DNA of 64,000 nt from Dactylonectria macrodidyma. Taxonomy: Eukaryota; Ascomycota; Sordariomycetes; Hypocreales; Nectriaceae. Numbering within the stretch: the first letter of the stretch is position 1; every line of letters starts with the position of its first letter. Of this stretch, positions 1-10,765 are shown piece by piece. Under the pieces are notes generated by a model that saw only the letters and a list, made by a program, of their open reading frames with translations, had not been told where the DNA came from and ran no database searches. The DNA is taken from the NCBI GenBank assembly GCA_020744425.1, contig JAGMUV010000002.1, positions 5,190,501-5,254,500 on the forward strand, written 5' to 3'. A program made the position numbers and the translations under genes.

Positions 1-2
1 CT

Positions 3-230
3 CCGGCGTTGACTCATATATTGCACTCAAATTGGACCACCGGATCAAGGCTTGGCAGCAATGCTGGCTCTTCGAACTACGAAACATCCGATTTCGGTTC
101 CGAGAGAGACTCGAATTATAGCTTCCGCGGGCAGTTTGAGAATCCGGCCAACAGTTTATCCATCCCTAACCCATATGCTGCCATTATGATTACGCCTCAT
201 GATTCTACTTTTGTTCCTTACTCTTGCTAA
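3..230 (+). CDS. possible C-terminal fragment of a gene cut by the left edge
   Basis: The frame is open from the left edge to a TAA at 228-230 and encodes about 75 residues, rich in Ser, Asn and Tyr, with no recognisable domain. It has no convincing ATG near its beginning, so if it is real it is the last exon of a gene lying mostly outside the window. The composition resembles the low-complexity tails of fungal regulators, but that is only an impression. It could equally be a chance open frame. Confidence 0.3.
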   Translation, partial: PALTHILHSNWTTGSRLGSNAGSSNYETSDFGSERDSNYSFRGQFENPANSLSIPNPYAAIMITPHDSTFVPYSC

Positions 231-886
231 GGGGATCTGCTCTATCAATGGCGAGTTGCTGCTAGCATGAAGTCAACGGAGTTTTGGACTCGATTACGGC
301 TGATAATTAGAAAAGCGCCTGCGTGGGCATGAGTCAAGGTTCACACGATACAAATTCTTGTTTCGAGACATGGATGGACGGCAAGGAAATGCACGATGCT
401 AGTCCTCTGTAGGACTACGGCCCTACACTGGAACATTCGCCACCTAGCCCCGATTCGTCAATTTTGGGAACGACACACCACCGAGCATGAAAGATGACTT
501 GGGTCTTGGCGATGCATGCAGGTTTGTAGTGCTTGTTGGGGAGCGACAGACCAAGGAGTTGGTATTACTAGGCAGGCTCAGTGGTGCGGCTTAGAAGTTT
601 GCAATTTCACATACGGCAGTGGTAGAAACCAACTTTGTTAGTTCAGGGTGATGCAAAAGTTTGAGATTGACAACGCAAATAGACTACTTAGATCATTTCC
701 ACTACATGACAAGTTTGTTTTATTTGGTAAACAAAGACGTAGCTACCCTCAAAAACAATTGCAACTAAAAAAGAGTGACATGTCATAATCCATGCTCAGC
801 TAAACAACAAACAAATAAACAAACAAACAAAAGAAATTTGAGTGGCGGCAAAGCCACTGAAGCCCGCGTCATTAGTCAGTTATACG
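231..886. other. intergenic stretch, no gene seen
   Basis: About 650 bases with no convincing coding frame. It contains the short AAAC/CAAA repeat listed separately and is otherwise AT-rich, as expected of the 3' region of the minus-strand gene that ends at 887. Confidence 0.5.
802..834. repeat. (CAAA)n / (CAAATAAA) simple repeat
   Basis: A run of CAAA-type units with one TAAA interruption, lying about 55 bases beyond the stop codon of the minus-strand gene ending at 887. It is low-complexity sequence, probably in that gene's 3' UTR or terminator region. Confidence 0.7.
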
Positions 887-3457
887 TCACGATGCCTGTG
901 TGCAGTCTTCCGCAGCCTCGCCAGACGGCATTGAAACCGTGTACTCCAAGTTGAGCTTGGCAGACTTGCCCGGGTTCAAGTTGACCTCCCAGCAAAGGTG
1001 GCCGGAACTCTTGAGACGAACCGTCCCCTTTCCCCAGTCTTTGCCCGCCACCGTCTCACTCCCCGGAGCACCCGAAGGTACCCGCGGTCCTTCGACAGTC
1101 AATCCCTTTGGAGAGACAAGTTCAACGCGCAGCCGATCATCCTCGGACACAGGGATCTGGTCCAAGATGAGAAGATTTACAGGCTTGCCCGAAGTCCGAG
1201 TATTGCGGAGCGTGATGCTGCGCGTGTACATGGAGCTGTCCCCCTTGCTGAACATGCCGGATGTGGATCGCTGGACCTCGGCCTTTGGATACAGAATTTT
1301 GATGGTCGGATCAACGCCCACGGCGAGGCCAAAGGTCTCGCCAGAACTGCAACGTGGGATTGTAACGTTTCCCATGAAGCTGCCATCGAGGGTCAGACTA
1401 CCTGGGCCCTTGAGCAAAGCCCACTTGCTGGTGTTCTTGAGTCTAGCCTTCAGGTATGCCATGGCATGGTATTTGGCCACGATGGTGTGCCCGAAAAAGA
1501 CATTGGAAAAGTGGACGCGAGCAACGCGCTGCTTGGTAGGCGTGAACTTGGGTACCAAGGTCTTGAACCCGTGCAGGTCATATGTCGTAGTCAACCCAGT
1601 TTCTTCAATGAGAGACTCGTGGAAGTCCAGAGCTGACTGGGAAACCGAAGGCTCATCAAGTGCATCATCAATGTTGTCGAAAGGCGCACTGAATTGAGGA
1701 GCTCGCATAGAGCCCGACTGCGTTCCCTGTTGTAATTGAAGCTGTGATGGGTGGCCATTAAATTGTAACGTTTGTTGTTGCATTTGCTGCTGTTGCATTT
1801 GCTGTTGCTGTTGCATTTGCTGTTGCTGTTGCATTTGCGGTGACATTTGGCTCATCATCTGAGGGTTCTGAGCCTGTGAAAAAGATTGCTGCTGCTGCTG
1901 AGCCTGTTGTGCAGCTAGTTGTTGCTGAGCCTGCTGTTGCTGCATTTGGGCCCGCTGGGCTTGCATCTGTTGCTGGGCTTGAATTTGATGAACCTGGAGC
2001 TGCTGCTGCTGTTGCTGTAGTTGCAGCAGTGACGCGGCAGAAGGACTATTTGGCGACTGCCTTGCCATCTTGAGCCTTTTCTTGTTTTGCTGCTCCAGAA
2101 GCATGAGCTGCATCTGGTAGTCCTGCTGCTGATGGGCCGTGGCGGGATCAACGCCAAACATGAAAGCTCTAATATCAGGTGTCGAGAAAGCGTGCTTGTT
2201 GTGGAAGTGCTCTCGTTCTCGTACCTCCTTCTTGCTGTTGGTAATGTCACCTTCAGCATCAAACAGTCCCTTCGTCGCCAACTTGATGCGCCAAGGCTGG
2301 AGAATGGGGACCGATTCATTGGAACCACAATAGGCTGCTTGCGAGGTGGACAGGGTTATCTTGCAATTTTCCCAGGTCTCGGATGTGGTATTATTGAGAC
2401 AGGCGTCAAAGCAGAGCGACCCTGTGGATGTGGTCGTTGAGAGCTGTAGGTCGTAGCGTGGTGTCCAGTACGCGGAAGTAGTGACATAGGACAGCACCAA
2501 ATCGCAAGATGCCGGTTCATCGATGTCCATCGTCCTGCTAGGCGATCTCTGGGGGATATCAATTTCACTTGAAATGGAGCCGCGGCGCGAAGACATTGGT
2601 GTGAAGGACGAGTTCACCTCAAGCTGGATGTTTACAGTCCAGTAGATCTTGGGCCAGACGCGATTTCGCTCCGCGCGAATCCGCTTTCGTTCGCTTTCGC
2701 GGTCCCGTCGAAGGGTAACGAGCTTCTGCAACTTCTTGTGTTTGATCTTCTGGACCTTAGCCCTTGCCTTGGATGCTTGAGCCTTGAGCTTTCTGTCAAG
2801 TTTGAGCAGCCTAGAGTGCTCCTTGGTCACCTTGCTGATGGCCAGTGTGATCTCGCGCTCCTCGACAGAGCCGGCCAGACGGTCTGTATCTGCTTTCTTC
2901 CGTTCCTGCTTGTATGTGTCCAAAATGTCCTCGATGACAACACCCTCCCTCTTGTTGAGGGACTGGCAATAGCTGTCGAGGATCTTGATCCGTTCATCAG
3001 CATTTGCTATGAAGTCCTTTGCTTGGCTCAGGTCGTCAGAGAGCTTGACGAGCTTTGCCGCGACTTCCGGTAAGCCAGGCTGCTCAGGCTCTTCGGCGTC
3101 AGAATCATCTGACTCAACGTCGGAGTGTTCAGAGTCCGAGTCAGGGTACACCTGGTCGAACACTTCCCGGTTGGGGAGAGACTCGACAGTGATGCCGACG
3201 ATGGTAGCAGTTCCATTGCCCTCAACCGTGATGGAGTCTTTGATGACAGTTGGACTGAGACCTACGACAGAGATCTCGTTGATGCCTGGCTAAGTATAAA
3301 GTGTCAATGGGAGATCATATAACCGAGTGATGGTGGAACTCACCCGAAGAGGGATGTCCTTGATGTCCCGGTAGACCTGGGCCTGGTTGGGAAAGAGCGT
3401 GACGGCACGAGTGGCCAGGTCACGGATCTTATACTCGACGTGGTGTGTGACGTCCAT
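887..3457 (-). CDS. DUF4140/DUF4139 (MuiA-type) protein with polyglutamine insert
   Basis: Two exons, 3457-3344 and 3289-887, joined over a 54-nt intron (GTGAGT...TTAG on the minus strand), give 838 residues. The N-terminal ~90 residues, beginning MDVTHHVEYKIRDL and running through the junction, match the DUF4140 start of the mucoidy-inhibitor-A-like family. A charged coiled coil follows (about residues 100-240, Lys/Arg/Glu-rich). The DUF4139 core starts near the SYVTTSAYWTPRYDL motif and resumes after a glutamine-rich block, ending in a beta-rich C-terminus. Acidic serine-rich residues follow the DUF4140 part. MuiA-like proteins are widespread in fungi but their biochemical role is unknown, so no function is assigned. 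The start is the first ATG before the exon-1 frame and follows a pyrimidine-rich leader on the coding strand. Confidence 0.9.
1720..2030 (-). repeat. CAG/CAA repeat encoding a polyglutamine block
   Basis: On the minus strand this is a run of CAG, CAA and CAGATG units coding for glutamine tracts broken by Met, Ala, Leu and Ser (units such as MQQQQQ recur). It lies inside the DUF4139 region of the host protein rather than at an end. The mix of CAG and CAA codons and the several unit lengths suggest repeated slippage and not one pure microsatellite. Confidence 0.85.
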
Positions 3458-3499
3458 GGTCAAAGGAAAAAGCAAGAGGGAAAGACACAACAGAGGGAC

Positions 3500-3830
3500 A
3501 CAGGTACGATGGAGGAGGAAGCCTCAATGACAGGGGACTTGTGGGGAGAGACAAGTGGAGGAATGGGGAGGAGGGATGAATGAAGAGGGGACGGCGATAA
3601 ATTCCAGGACGACGACGAGAAGGACTTTGGTCGCAGTGGACTACGTGATGATGAGACAGATAAAATAGGATAAGGGCATGAATAGAATGGAAGAAGAAGA
3701 AGTGGGATGAGAGGTGAGAGGATGTTGAGAGAGTCGAGACAAAAAGAGGGGGGACAAGGAGATACTTATACTCGGAGGGGGGAGGGAGAGAGGAAAGTCA
3801 CTTGTACCGGAATCCATCGCCTCTCAAGCG
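3500..3830 (-). promoter_or_regulatory. pyrimidine-rich upstream region of the MuiA-type gene
   Basis: The plus strand is strongly purine-rich (long GA runs), so the coding strand upstream of the ATG at 3457 is CT-rich. CT-rich tracts before the start codon are typical of highly used fungal promoters and 5' leaders. No TATA box was identified with confidence. Confidence 0.45.
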
Positions 3831-4874
3831 TGGGCATGGACACACTGGAGAGGCAGACTCCCACACTGGCTGGGATGCGAACCATGACTGACAAAGCAAT
3901 GGTTGAGGCACGAAAAGGGATGAATGAAGCATGAGAAAAAGAAGCTATGGTTGAAACTGGGTGATCACATCCCGTCCATTTAGGAGCGATAAATGTCCAA
4001 AAAGACTACTTGCCGAACTTCCAATAATGAGATTTGGTATGACGACGGCAGGAGATGAAGATGGGAAAACGAGAGAACGAGATAGTGTGGGAGAGCTGCC
4101 AGGCAGAACAGCAGAGTGCCGTTGGTGGGCTGAGGCGCCCAAGAATAGAAAGTGGCTAAGTCATCAATTCTGGTCTCATCATTGGCCAAGGCGAGCTCAG
4201 GACAGCGACAGCCAGCGTAACTTTTCTGCTATGCAGCGGGTACCTTGGAATTTAGAAGGATGCAGCACGTTGGTCAGTTTGTCGCTGATTGCGCTGTATT
4301 CTCCCGACTCATATTTACTACATGGTTTTTCGTAGATCTTTATTTTAAACCATCATTTGTGACAGTCTGATACATCTACTACTACTATGGAATGTTGGTG
4401 ATACTCACAACCTTACCCAATCTGATCTCTAAAAGGTGCTCAACTTCGTGAAGTGGGGCGCCTGATTTAAAAAGTGGGGCACTGCAGGTCATGCCCTACG
4501 AGGCCCTTCAACGGTCGTGATCATCGTGCTCCCAATTACATCAGATGGTTGAACATTGTGCACCAACATGATGCATGCAGTACGGTATCGAAATAGTACA
4601 AATAAGAATGGGTTTAATTGTAAAACCTCCAACCTAAGGTAACGACGTTGGTATTTGCGGTGACTGCTTGCCACCATCTTCTCTTGCTCATGCGGACGCA
4701 TTACTCACCATCGTCACCACCAAACATTGGAGCAAAGACAAACCCGTCTCCTAAAGGGGATGAAGTTTGCAGAACTACGAGTATAAAGTGATGAGCCAGA
4801 TCAGATTCCTGGTCCTTTCGCCTTGTAGTTTCCCATCTCCATTCTCATTCTTCATTCTCACTCTCATCTTCGTC
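3831..4874. other. intergenic stretch between divergent genes
   Basis: About 1 kb between the minus-strand MuiA-type gene and the plus-strand gene starting at 4875. Several short frames occur on both strands but none has coding character or homology. The last 60 bases before 4875 are CT-rich, consistent with a promoter/leader of the downstream gene. A short GTGGGGC motif occurs twice around 4454-4480. Confidence 0.4.
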
Positions 4875-5795
4875 ATGGAACAGCGCCCTGATAATCATCG
4901 CTTTCGCAACGGCCGTCCTCGCCAGGGACGACGCCCCGCCACAATGAATCCAACCCAAATGGACGGGTATCCCCTTGAGCGCTACGATGACTATCTGGAA
5001 TCTCGAAATATGAGTCCTCTTTTGGCCGATTGGCTTCACCCGCGCGTCGGTCCGAACGCCTTCCCAAATGAAGCCGTTCTCCGCCGACCGGGTGGCCCTG
5101 AGTTCGCGCCCGCAAGGCGGCCAAACTTGGTCGTCGTCATTCTGCCGCGCGCGATTAGTGATCCAACACAGGATCAAGTCGCCTTTAACATTAAAAGGGA
5201 CTTGCTTTTTGCATATCTCCCAGAAGCACAGAACGAGGTCCGTCGTGGTGTGCTTGAGCTAGGTGCCTTGGTTCAGACCGCAGTCGCCGACGAGCATCCC
5301 GAGCACATGATGCGCTGGGCGCTTCGCTTCATTCTCGGCCACATCGAACGCCTTTCACGCACCGGGGATATGGACATGTTTGGGGACGCTGAGCATCTGA
5401 TTGACGAATCGCTTGATCGTGTGAGCGCGGTCCGAACTTGGGCCTCGTGCATGCACGGCGTATGCGTCGTCCTTGAGGACGAGCGCGGGCTGGGGTGTTC
5501 GGACGAGCTCCTGAGTCACATCATGGCGTTCCTTGAGGGCCTCTTCCAGGATGTCCAGAACCTACTAGGTCGATGGCAGACATCGGTGTTGTTCGAGGCC
5601 TTTGCAGGCACGTTTCGGACCACGCGCGTGGATCTGGTGGAGCAGCTTTACAGGATCTGGGATCGGTTCGATCCCGATGTCCAGGATGATATTATGCACG
5701 GAATAAGGGCCGAGCTTGTAAGGGACAGTGCTGAGGGGAGGGCGCATCGCATGTATCGAACTCTCCAGCAGAGAGCTATGGGATTAATGAGGTGA
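4875..5795 (+). CDS. hypothetical protein, 306 aa
   Basis: A single-exon frame from the ATG at 4875, which sits after a CT-rich leader; the frame is also open further upstream but that part is pyrimidine-rich and leader-like. The N-terminus is basic and Arg/Pro-rich (residues 1-25). The remainder is a largely helical, acidic sequence with many Leu, Asp and Glu and several amphipathic segments, for example around LLGRWQTSVLFEAF. No signal peptide, membrane helix or recognised family is visible. Codon use is strongly G/C-ending, as in neighbouring genes, which supports a real gene. It lies divergently from the MuiA-type gene and upstream of another unrecognised gene. Confidence 0.7.
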   Translation: MEQRPDNHRFRNGRPRQGRRPATMNPTQMDGYPLERYDDYLESRNMSPLLADWLHPRVGPNAFPNEAVLRRPGGPEFAPARRPNLVVVILPRAISDPTQDQVAFNIKRDLLFAYLPEAQNEVRRGVLELGALVQTAVADEHPEHMMRWALRFILGHIERLSRTGDMDMFGDAEHLIDESLDRVSAVRTWASCMHGVCVVLEDERGLGCSDELLSHIMAFLEGLFQDVQNLLGRWQTSVLFEAFAGTFRTTRVDLVEQLYRIWDRFDPDVQDDIMHGIRAELVRDSAEGRAHRMYRTLQQRAMGLMR

Positions 5796-6207
5796 CGGTC
5801 CAGCAATGTACCGATAACCTGCTCCGCATGATGCGACGGTGGATTTCTCGCGACAGACAATTTAGGTCAACAAACAGCCTCCCCGCATTCAAGAATACCA
5901 ACTTTCTTAAGTCATCAACCCCTCTGTATTGCATAATCCCCAGCCCCTATGATTCCACCACCCCACCTTTTGCCGAGCAACGGCGTCATACCCGCTGTCA
6001 CTCAATCGCCTTACCTTACCTCACTCCCCCAGCCTCTCGTCATTATTTCATCGCCATGTGGTGATGATCATGCTGTGACATCGGGCCTGAACAGCATCTC
6101 CCTCGTAGCCATCAATTCGGGTTATTTTGTGCCCGTTTCTTCTTTACAGTCCGCTACAGCTTCATTTTTCTAAACCAGCTCTGATTGGGCATTGGGCCGC
6201 CATCACC

Positions 6208-7398
6208 ATGTCGTCCACCACCAAGTCGTCCAAGTCCAAATCGCCAATGCGACCCGTGGATCCTCAGCCGATCCGCAGCCCGTCACCGGCTGCCAGAGGC
6301 AACTCATATCCGCCTCCTCCCCCAGGCCAGCCTCCATCGAAGTCGAGGGGCGAGTCTGAGTCGCAAAGCCAGCCGCGTTACAACCCTCAGGACTACACCA
6401 CGCAGAGCTATAATCCCCAGAGATACAGCCCCCAGAACTACAACTCGCAAAATTACAACCCTCAAGGCTACGACCCCCAGGCATACAACAACCAGCCACC
6501 AACTTCCCAACCCTACACCAGCCAACCCTACAACCCACAAGATTACGGGCCTCCTGCGGCGTCCACAGGTCCGCCTCTCGATCCTGGAATCGCCGTGCCT
6601 GGCGGCTCTGCTCTCGGCGCCGCTCTAGGTCTCCCGGCGCGCCCGGATTCGCAGGTTCCCAACTATGACGGCAAGGCGCCGGGCGGCGGTATGGCCGAGG
6701 TGACTCGGCCCAGCACCCAAATGGCGCCTACAATTGCCCCAACGTCCCTCCGAGAGCTTCAGGCTCTCAAGACGAACTGCCAGTTCGGGCTGCGCGAGTA
6801 CCTCAGCCTTCAGCGTCGGCGGCAGACGGGCGACTCGGCCATGTCGCCTTATGAGCTGGACACGCGAATCCGGGCCCAAGCGGGCACCGTGCTGAGCGAT
6901 TTGAGAGTCCTCCAGAGCGAGGTGCGCGACATTGCCAAGGGAGCCGAGAGTCATCGCTGGCGCAAGTGGATTATTGGTGGTGCTATGTAAAATTCCCTTC
7001 CCTTCCAGCCCCATCTGTCAACCCTGGCGTGTGCGTTAGCTGACCGACTTTCCTCCAGCGCAACCTTTATCCCCTTCATCCGAAAGTTCTTCCGCCGAAC
7101 CAATGATGAAGAGTCTCAGACGTCTTCCAATGACACCGAGTATGCATTCCGAAAGTCCAAGGGGCTTCTCGAATACATCAAAGATGGCTTCTTCGGCACC
7201 GGCTATTTCGCCAAGCTGGCGTTCCTCGTCTTCGCGGTTCTGTACGTCTTCTCGAATGAGGTGTCACTGCGCGTCGCCAGGACGACTCAGAAGCGTGTGA
7301 AGCGCTTGTGTGCCAGGATTGAGCGCGGCGATCCCGATATCGATGAAAAGGATATGAAGGTCCTGGAAGGGTGGCGATGGCGGGTCTTGCTTTGGTAG
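6208..7398 (+). CDS. Gln/Tyr/Pro-repeat protein with C-terminal membrane segment, unknown function
   Basis: Two exons, 6208-6986 and 7059-7398, joined over a 72-nt intron (GTAAAA...CCAG), give 372 residues. Residues 1-135 are low-complexity: a Ser/Lys/Pro-rich start, then about a dozen YNPQ/YTSQ/YSPQ-type repeats. The middle third is Pro/Gly-rich. After about residue 190 the chain becomes ordered and helical (LRELQALKTNC...), followed across the splice site by a basic stretch (IRKFFRRT) and a likely transmembrane helix near residues 305-325 (AKLAFLVFAVLYVFS), then a basic tail. The layout suggests a tail-region membrane protein with a flexible cytosolic N-terminus. No family was recognised; the annotation rests on the open frame, the frame-keeping intron and coding composition. 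Confidence 0.75.
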
Positions 7399-7832
7399 AC
7401 GATGCTACCCACAACGCACATATCGTAGTATAAGGACATGACTGTAACGAAGCTTGGATCAATGCATGCATATATGGTTGATAATTTCCTCTGGATTATT
7501 TAACTCTCAGTTATCACGATAATAAAACGAATTGACATTGCGCCACGTGGAATCCGGGTCTTACCGCCATCCGAACCGCCATCTAGTCTTAAGCGCCCTT
7601 GGAAATATTTTCTTTGTCCGTGAAGCTGAATTTACACGTGGGGGGCTGAGGCGCATAACTGACAACTCATTTATGACTCTCGTGGGGCGCGAACATAACT
7701 TTATGAAATACATGAACCCCACTTGAACCCATGCTTTGATCAGTCAGAAATCACCTTCGCACAACCACCCTAGACACCACGACAGGCTGTGTTCTTTGTT
7801 CTCAACCCTGTTGATATCAGACACATCACAAC
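7399..7832. other. intergenic stretch, promoter of the METTL16-type gene
   Basis: About 430 bases with no coding frame of note. It separates two plus-strand genes and should hold the 3' end of the first and the promoter of the second. AT-rich sequence near 7490-7530 is compatible with a poly(A) region. Confidence 0.4.
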
Positions 7833-9416
7833 ATGGGCGAGAAGCGGGGAAATGAAGAAAAATCTGCAAGCGGGTCATCGTCTTCGCTTGATCAACCTAG
7901 CGACGCGAAGCCGAGAGGAACCGGAATCGATCTCGGATTCTTTGAACCCGATTCAGTTCGAGACTGTCGCTTTGCAAACTTGTACTCGAAACCCCCAGAC
8001 TTCAAAGAATTAGCGCTGCTAGATCCTGATTTTGCTGAGTTGTATGACCATTTTCCATGAAGTATGTATTCTTGTCGTCTCACACTGGACCATAGGTGGA
8101 ATCAACAGAAACCCGATTTTTTCAACGATCCGAAATGTGTCATGCAGGTGACAAAGACGCTGCTGAAGCTGGATTTCGACTTACGGATTGAGTTGCCTGA
8201 TGATAGGCTTTGTCCTCCTGTAGGTTGTTCTGTCGTTGGATCAGTATTACTTGCTTACTTGTTCTTAGGTTATGAATAGGCACAATTATGTGCTGTGGCT
8301 CAAACGCCTCTTAGATACCAGCTCATACGAAGCGCTAGGGCGAAAGATTGTTGGTCTGGATATTGGCACTGGAGCAAGTTGCATTTATCCGCTTCTCGGC
8401 TGCACCGAAAGACCATGGTCATTTATCGCAACAGGTGAAACCGAACTGTTTCCAGGTGATAATCTTCTAAGTTCTAACAACGTGTAGATATCGACGCAAG
8501 GAGCCTCGAGTATGCGAGGAAGAACGTAGCCCTCAACAATCTCCAGGACCGGATCAATGTCGTGCAACGGAAACCACAGGACTCAGTGATCCCTCTTGAT
8601 GACCTGGGGATCGACACCATCGACTTCACTATGAATAATCCGCCATTCTACAAGTCCGAGGAAGACATGGCGAACAGCGCCGCGCAAAAGTCTCGGCCTC
8701 CGCTGAGCGCATGCACGGGCGCAACGGTCGAAATGGTCACAGAGGGCGGCGAAGTCGGCTTCGTCGATCGGATTCTCCGGGAGTCGCTCGTCCTGCGCGA
8801 GCGCGTGCAGTGGTACACGGCTATGTTCGGCTTCCTTACTAGTATCGTTGATTTCGTCGAGAAGCTCCGAGAGAACGGCATCGACAACTACGCAGTCACG
8901 GAATTCGTCCAGGGGTCCAAGACTCGGCGGTGGGCTATCGCTTGGAGTTTTGGGCCCATGCGGCCAGCTCAGGAGGTGGCTCGTGGCATCCACACCGGAG
9001 TACCCAAGAGCGTCTTCCCAGATATCACAGAGATGAAAGTCATCACATTTCCTACCCCGGGGAAAGTCGGGGATTTTGCGGACAGCTTCAGCGCTGCGGT
9101 GGCGAAGCTGGAGCTCATGTCCTGGGACTGGGATCGAACTCGACTCGAAGGCACAGGACGCGCAGTGGACAAGGTCTGGGCTCGCGCGTGGCGGAGGCGC
9201 AAACAACGGGAGATGGTTGTGGAAAATGATGAAGGGAAAACTGTGCACACGGCCGAAAAGAAGTGCATGTTTGGTTTCAAAGTGTACATCCGAGTGGGCA
9301 AAGAAGGGGTCACAGTGGGTTACCGGTGGGTGGAAGGCCACGATGCCTCGGCGTTTGAAAGTTTTCGAGGATTCCTCAGATCAACGGCAAGGTCAGTTTT
9401 AGATGGAGAGACTTAA
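7833..9416 (+). CDS. METTL16-type N6-adenine RNA methyltransferase
   Basis: Four exons (7833-8041, 8096-8219, 8269-8434, 8488-9416), joined over introns of 54, 49 and 53 nt, give 475 residues. The N-terminal part (about residues 45-110) has the pattern of the family's helical lead-in, ending DRLCPPVMNRHNYVLWL. The Rossmann SAM-binding motif is GLDIGTGASCIYPL near 140-153, followed by an acidic strand end (ATDIDARSLEYA). The catalytic motif NPPF stands at about 217-220, as required of N6-adenine methyltransferases of the METTL16/RlmF family (DUF890). Known members methylate U6 snRNA or other structured RNAs; which substrate applies here is inferred only by family. The first intron was placed at the GTATGA donor because the later GTATGT donor lies behind an in-frame TGA. 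Confidence 0.92.
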
Positions 9417-9538
9417 ATGATGCAGTATAACAAAGACATATGTTCTTTTAATGATGTGATTTCATTCAATGTTTACAATACTGGACCTCAATTCCTCCTT
9501 TACGGACCATCCTTACATGTTTGAGGTATGCGGCTGCA

Positions 9539-10765
9539 TTATGGTCTGGAATTAACCCGAAACTTGGTGAGATTTTCAACAACCTCACCCTTGCTCTTAC
9601 CAGCCAAAAGAGCACGGAGAATAATGTCCTGCTCCGAGTCTGGAGCCATATTGTCCGACTTTGGAGCGTTGTTGTCAAGGTTGGTGGGAAAGGGATATCC
9701 TTCACCGACGGCATAGACGAACGCTTTCACCTCGTTGCTCAGCCCCTTCTCTTTGTACAGGGCAGTGAGCGCATCCCAGCTGCTCTCGACGAGTGGTAGG
9801 GCGTCTATGGTCTCCATGGGCTTGCCGAACGCGCTGCTCACCTGCACGAGGTTCACCAGGCGGTTGATGTCGACCGAGACGTTCTCGCCCGCGGCGTGGG
9901 ACAGGGCCGGGTTGAAGAAGACGCCGTCGCCTTTGCCCAGCGGCAGCGCAACGTAGTTGTCGAGGAAGAACTCGTTGAACTCGGGCAGGCGGTAGGCCAT
10001 GAACCCGGCTGAGAAGGTCTGGCTGAACGGGAGCAGCCGCGTCGGCCCGCTCTCGAGAGGCACATCGACGTGGGCGACGGCGCCTTGGAGCGTTAGGCAC
10101 TGGCTGGCCACCTGCATGGCCCGCGGGTACTCCCCACAGCGGTCGGCGGACATGAAGCCGAGGTGATAGTCTCGGTGAGAGACCTGGGCGGCCGCACCGG
10201 GGCGGACGTTGTTGGCCTGCGTCGTGATGCGGTAGCCTGGGCCAAGCCACGCTGCAGAGATGAGGCCCAAGTACGGGTTTGAGTAGTAACTCAAGAACGA
10301 CTCCGGATCAGCGAGGCCGTGTTTGCTAAACGAGTTCCAAATTCGGTCGTTTTTGCCAGCGCTCGCAAAATGGTCGCCTGCAGTCTTGTTCGACCTCTTC
10401 TCCTCGTCGATGATTGTATAGAAGGCCTCTGTGGCCTTGTCGATGACTTGCTCGTCCGGGTAAAGGCCACTGGTGACGAAGACGCCCGGGCCGTGGAGGA
10501 GCACCCGGTACCATTCATCTTGAAGGTCCCTCTTCTGCTCCTCCGTCAACGTGGAAAAGGGCGCTAGCTTGTACACCAGGATGTTTTTCTCAATCGCGGC
10601 CGCTAGTGGATAGTCTTCCTTGGTGGCGTTTTGGGCACAAATTGCCTTAAACGCCTCTATCGACGGGGGTGATGACAAGCCATAAAGGCGAGACTGGCCC
10701 TGGTTTGACAGGATCCCATTCGTGCCATTTTGCTCTGAATCTCGTGAAACCATGGCGAGCTGCAA
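9539..10765 (-). CDS. phytanoyl-CoA dioxygenase-like 2-oxoglutarate/Fe(II) oxygenase
   Basis: A single-exon frame of 408 residues (or 404 if the second ATG is used). The jelly-roll oxygenase signature is visible: VSHRDYHLGF gives the HxD iron ligands (H197, D199), LSHAAGENVSVDINR supplies the distal His (H290) and the following Arg (R302) likely binds 2-oxoglutarate. The N-terminal ~120 residues are helical and include the GPGVFVTSGLY strand typical of fungal PhyH-family proteins. There is no signal peptide or membrane helix. Fungal homologues act on diverse small molecules, including secondary-metabolite intermediates, so the substrate cannot be named. The gene converges with the METTL16-type gene, with 122 bases between stops. 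Confidence 0.88.
   Translation of the reverse strand: MQLAMVSRDSEQNGTNGILSNQGQSRLYGLSSPPSIEAFKAICAQNATKEDYPLAAAIEKNILVYKLAPFSTLTEEQKRDLQDEWYRVLLHGPGVFVTSGLYPDEQVIDKATEAFYTIIDEEKRSNKTAGDHFASAGKNDRIWNSFSKHGLADPESFLSYYSNPYLGLISAAWLGPGYRITTQANNVRPGAAAQVSHRDYHLGFMSADRCGEYPRAMQVASQCLTLQGAVAHVDVPLESGPTRLLPFSQTFSAGFMAYRLPEFNEFFLDNYVALPLGKGDGVFFNPALSHAAGENVSVDINRLVNLVQVSSAFGKPMETIDALPLVESSWDALTALYKEKGLSNEVKAFVYAVGEGYPFPTNLDNNAPKSDNMAPDSEQDIILRALLAGKSKGEVVENLTKFRVNSRP

Noticed and set aside
900..1697. 265-codon plus-strand frame opposite the MuiA-type gene
   Set aside because: It is the antisense shadow of the well supported minus-strand gene and has no homology.
3707..3934. 75-codon plus-strand frame in the purine-rich region
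   Set aside because: Arg/Glu/Gly-rich translation of a GA-rich promoter tract.
8583..9341. 252-codon minus-strand frame opposite the methyltransferase
   Set aside because: Antisense shadow of exon 4 of the METTL16-type gene, whose motifs are unambiguous.
9702..10250. 182-codon overlapping frame in the oxygenase gene
   Set aside because: Arg/Pro-rich alternative frame produced by GC-rich codons of the true gene.
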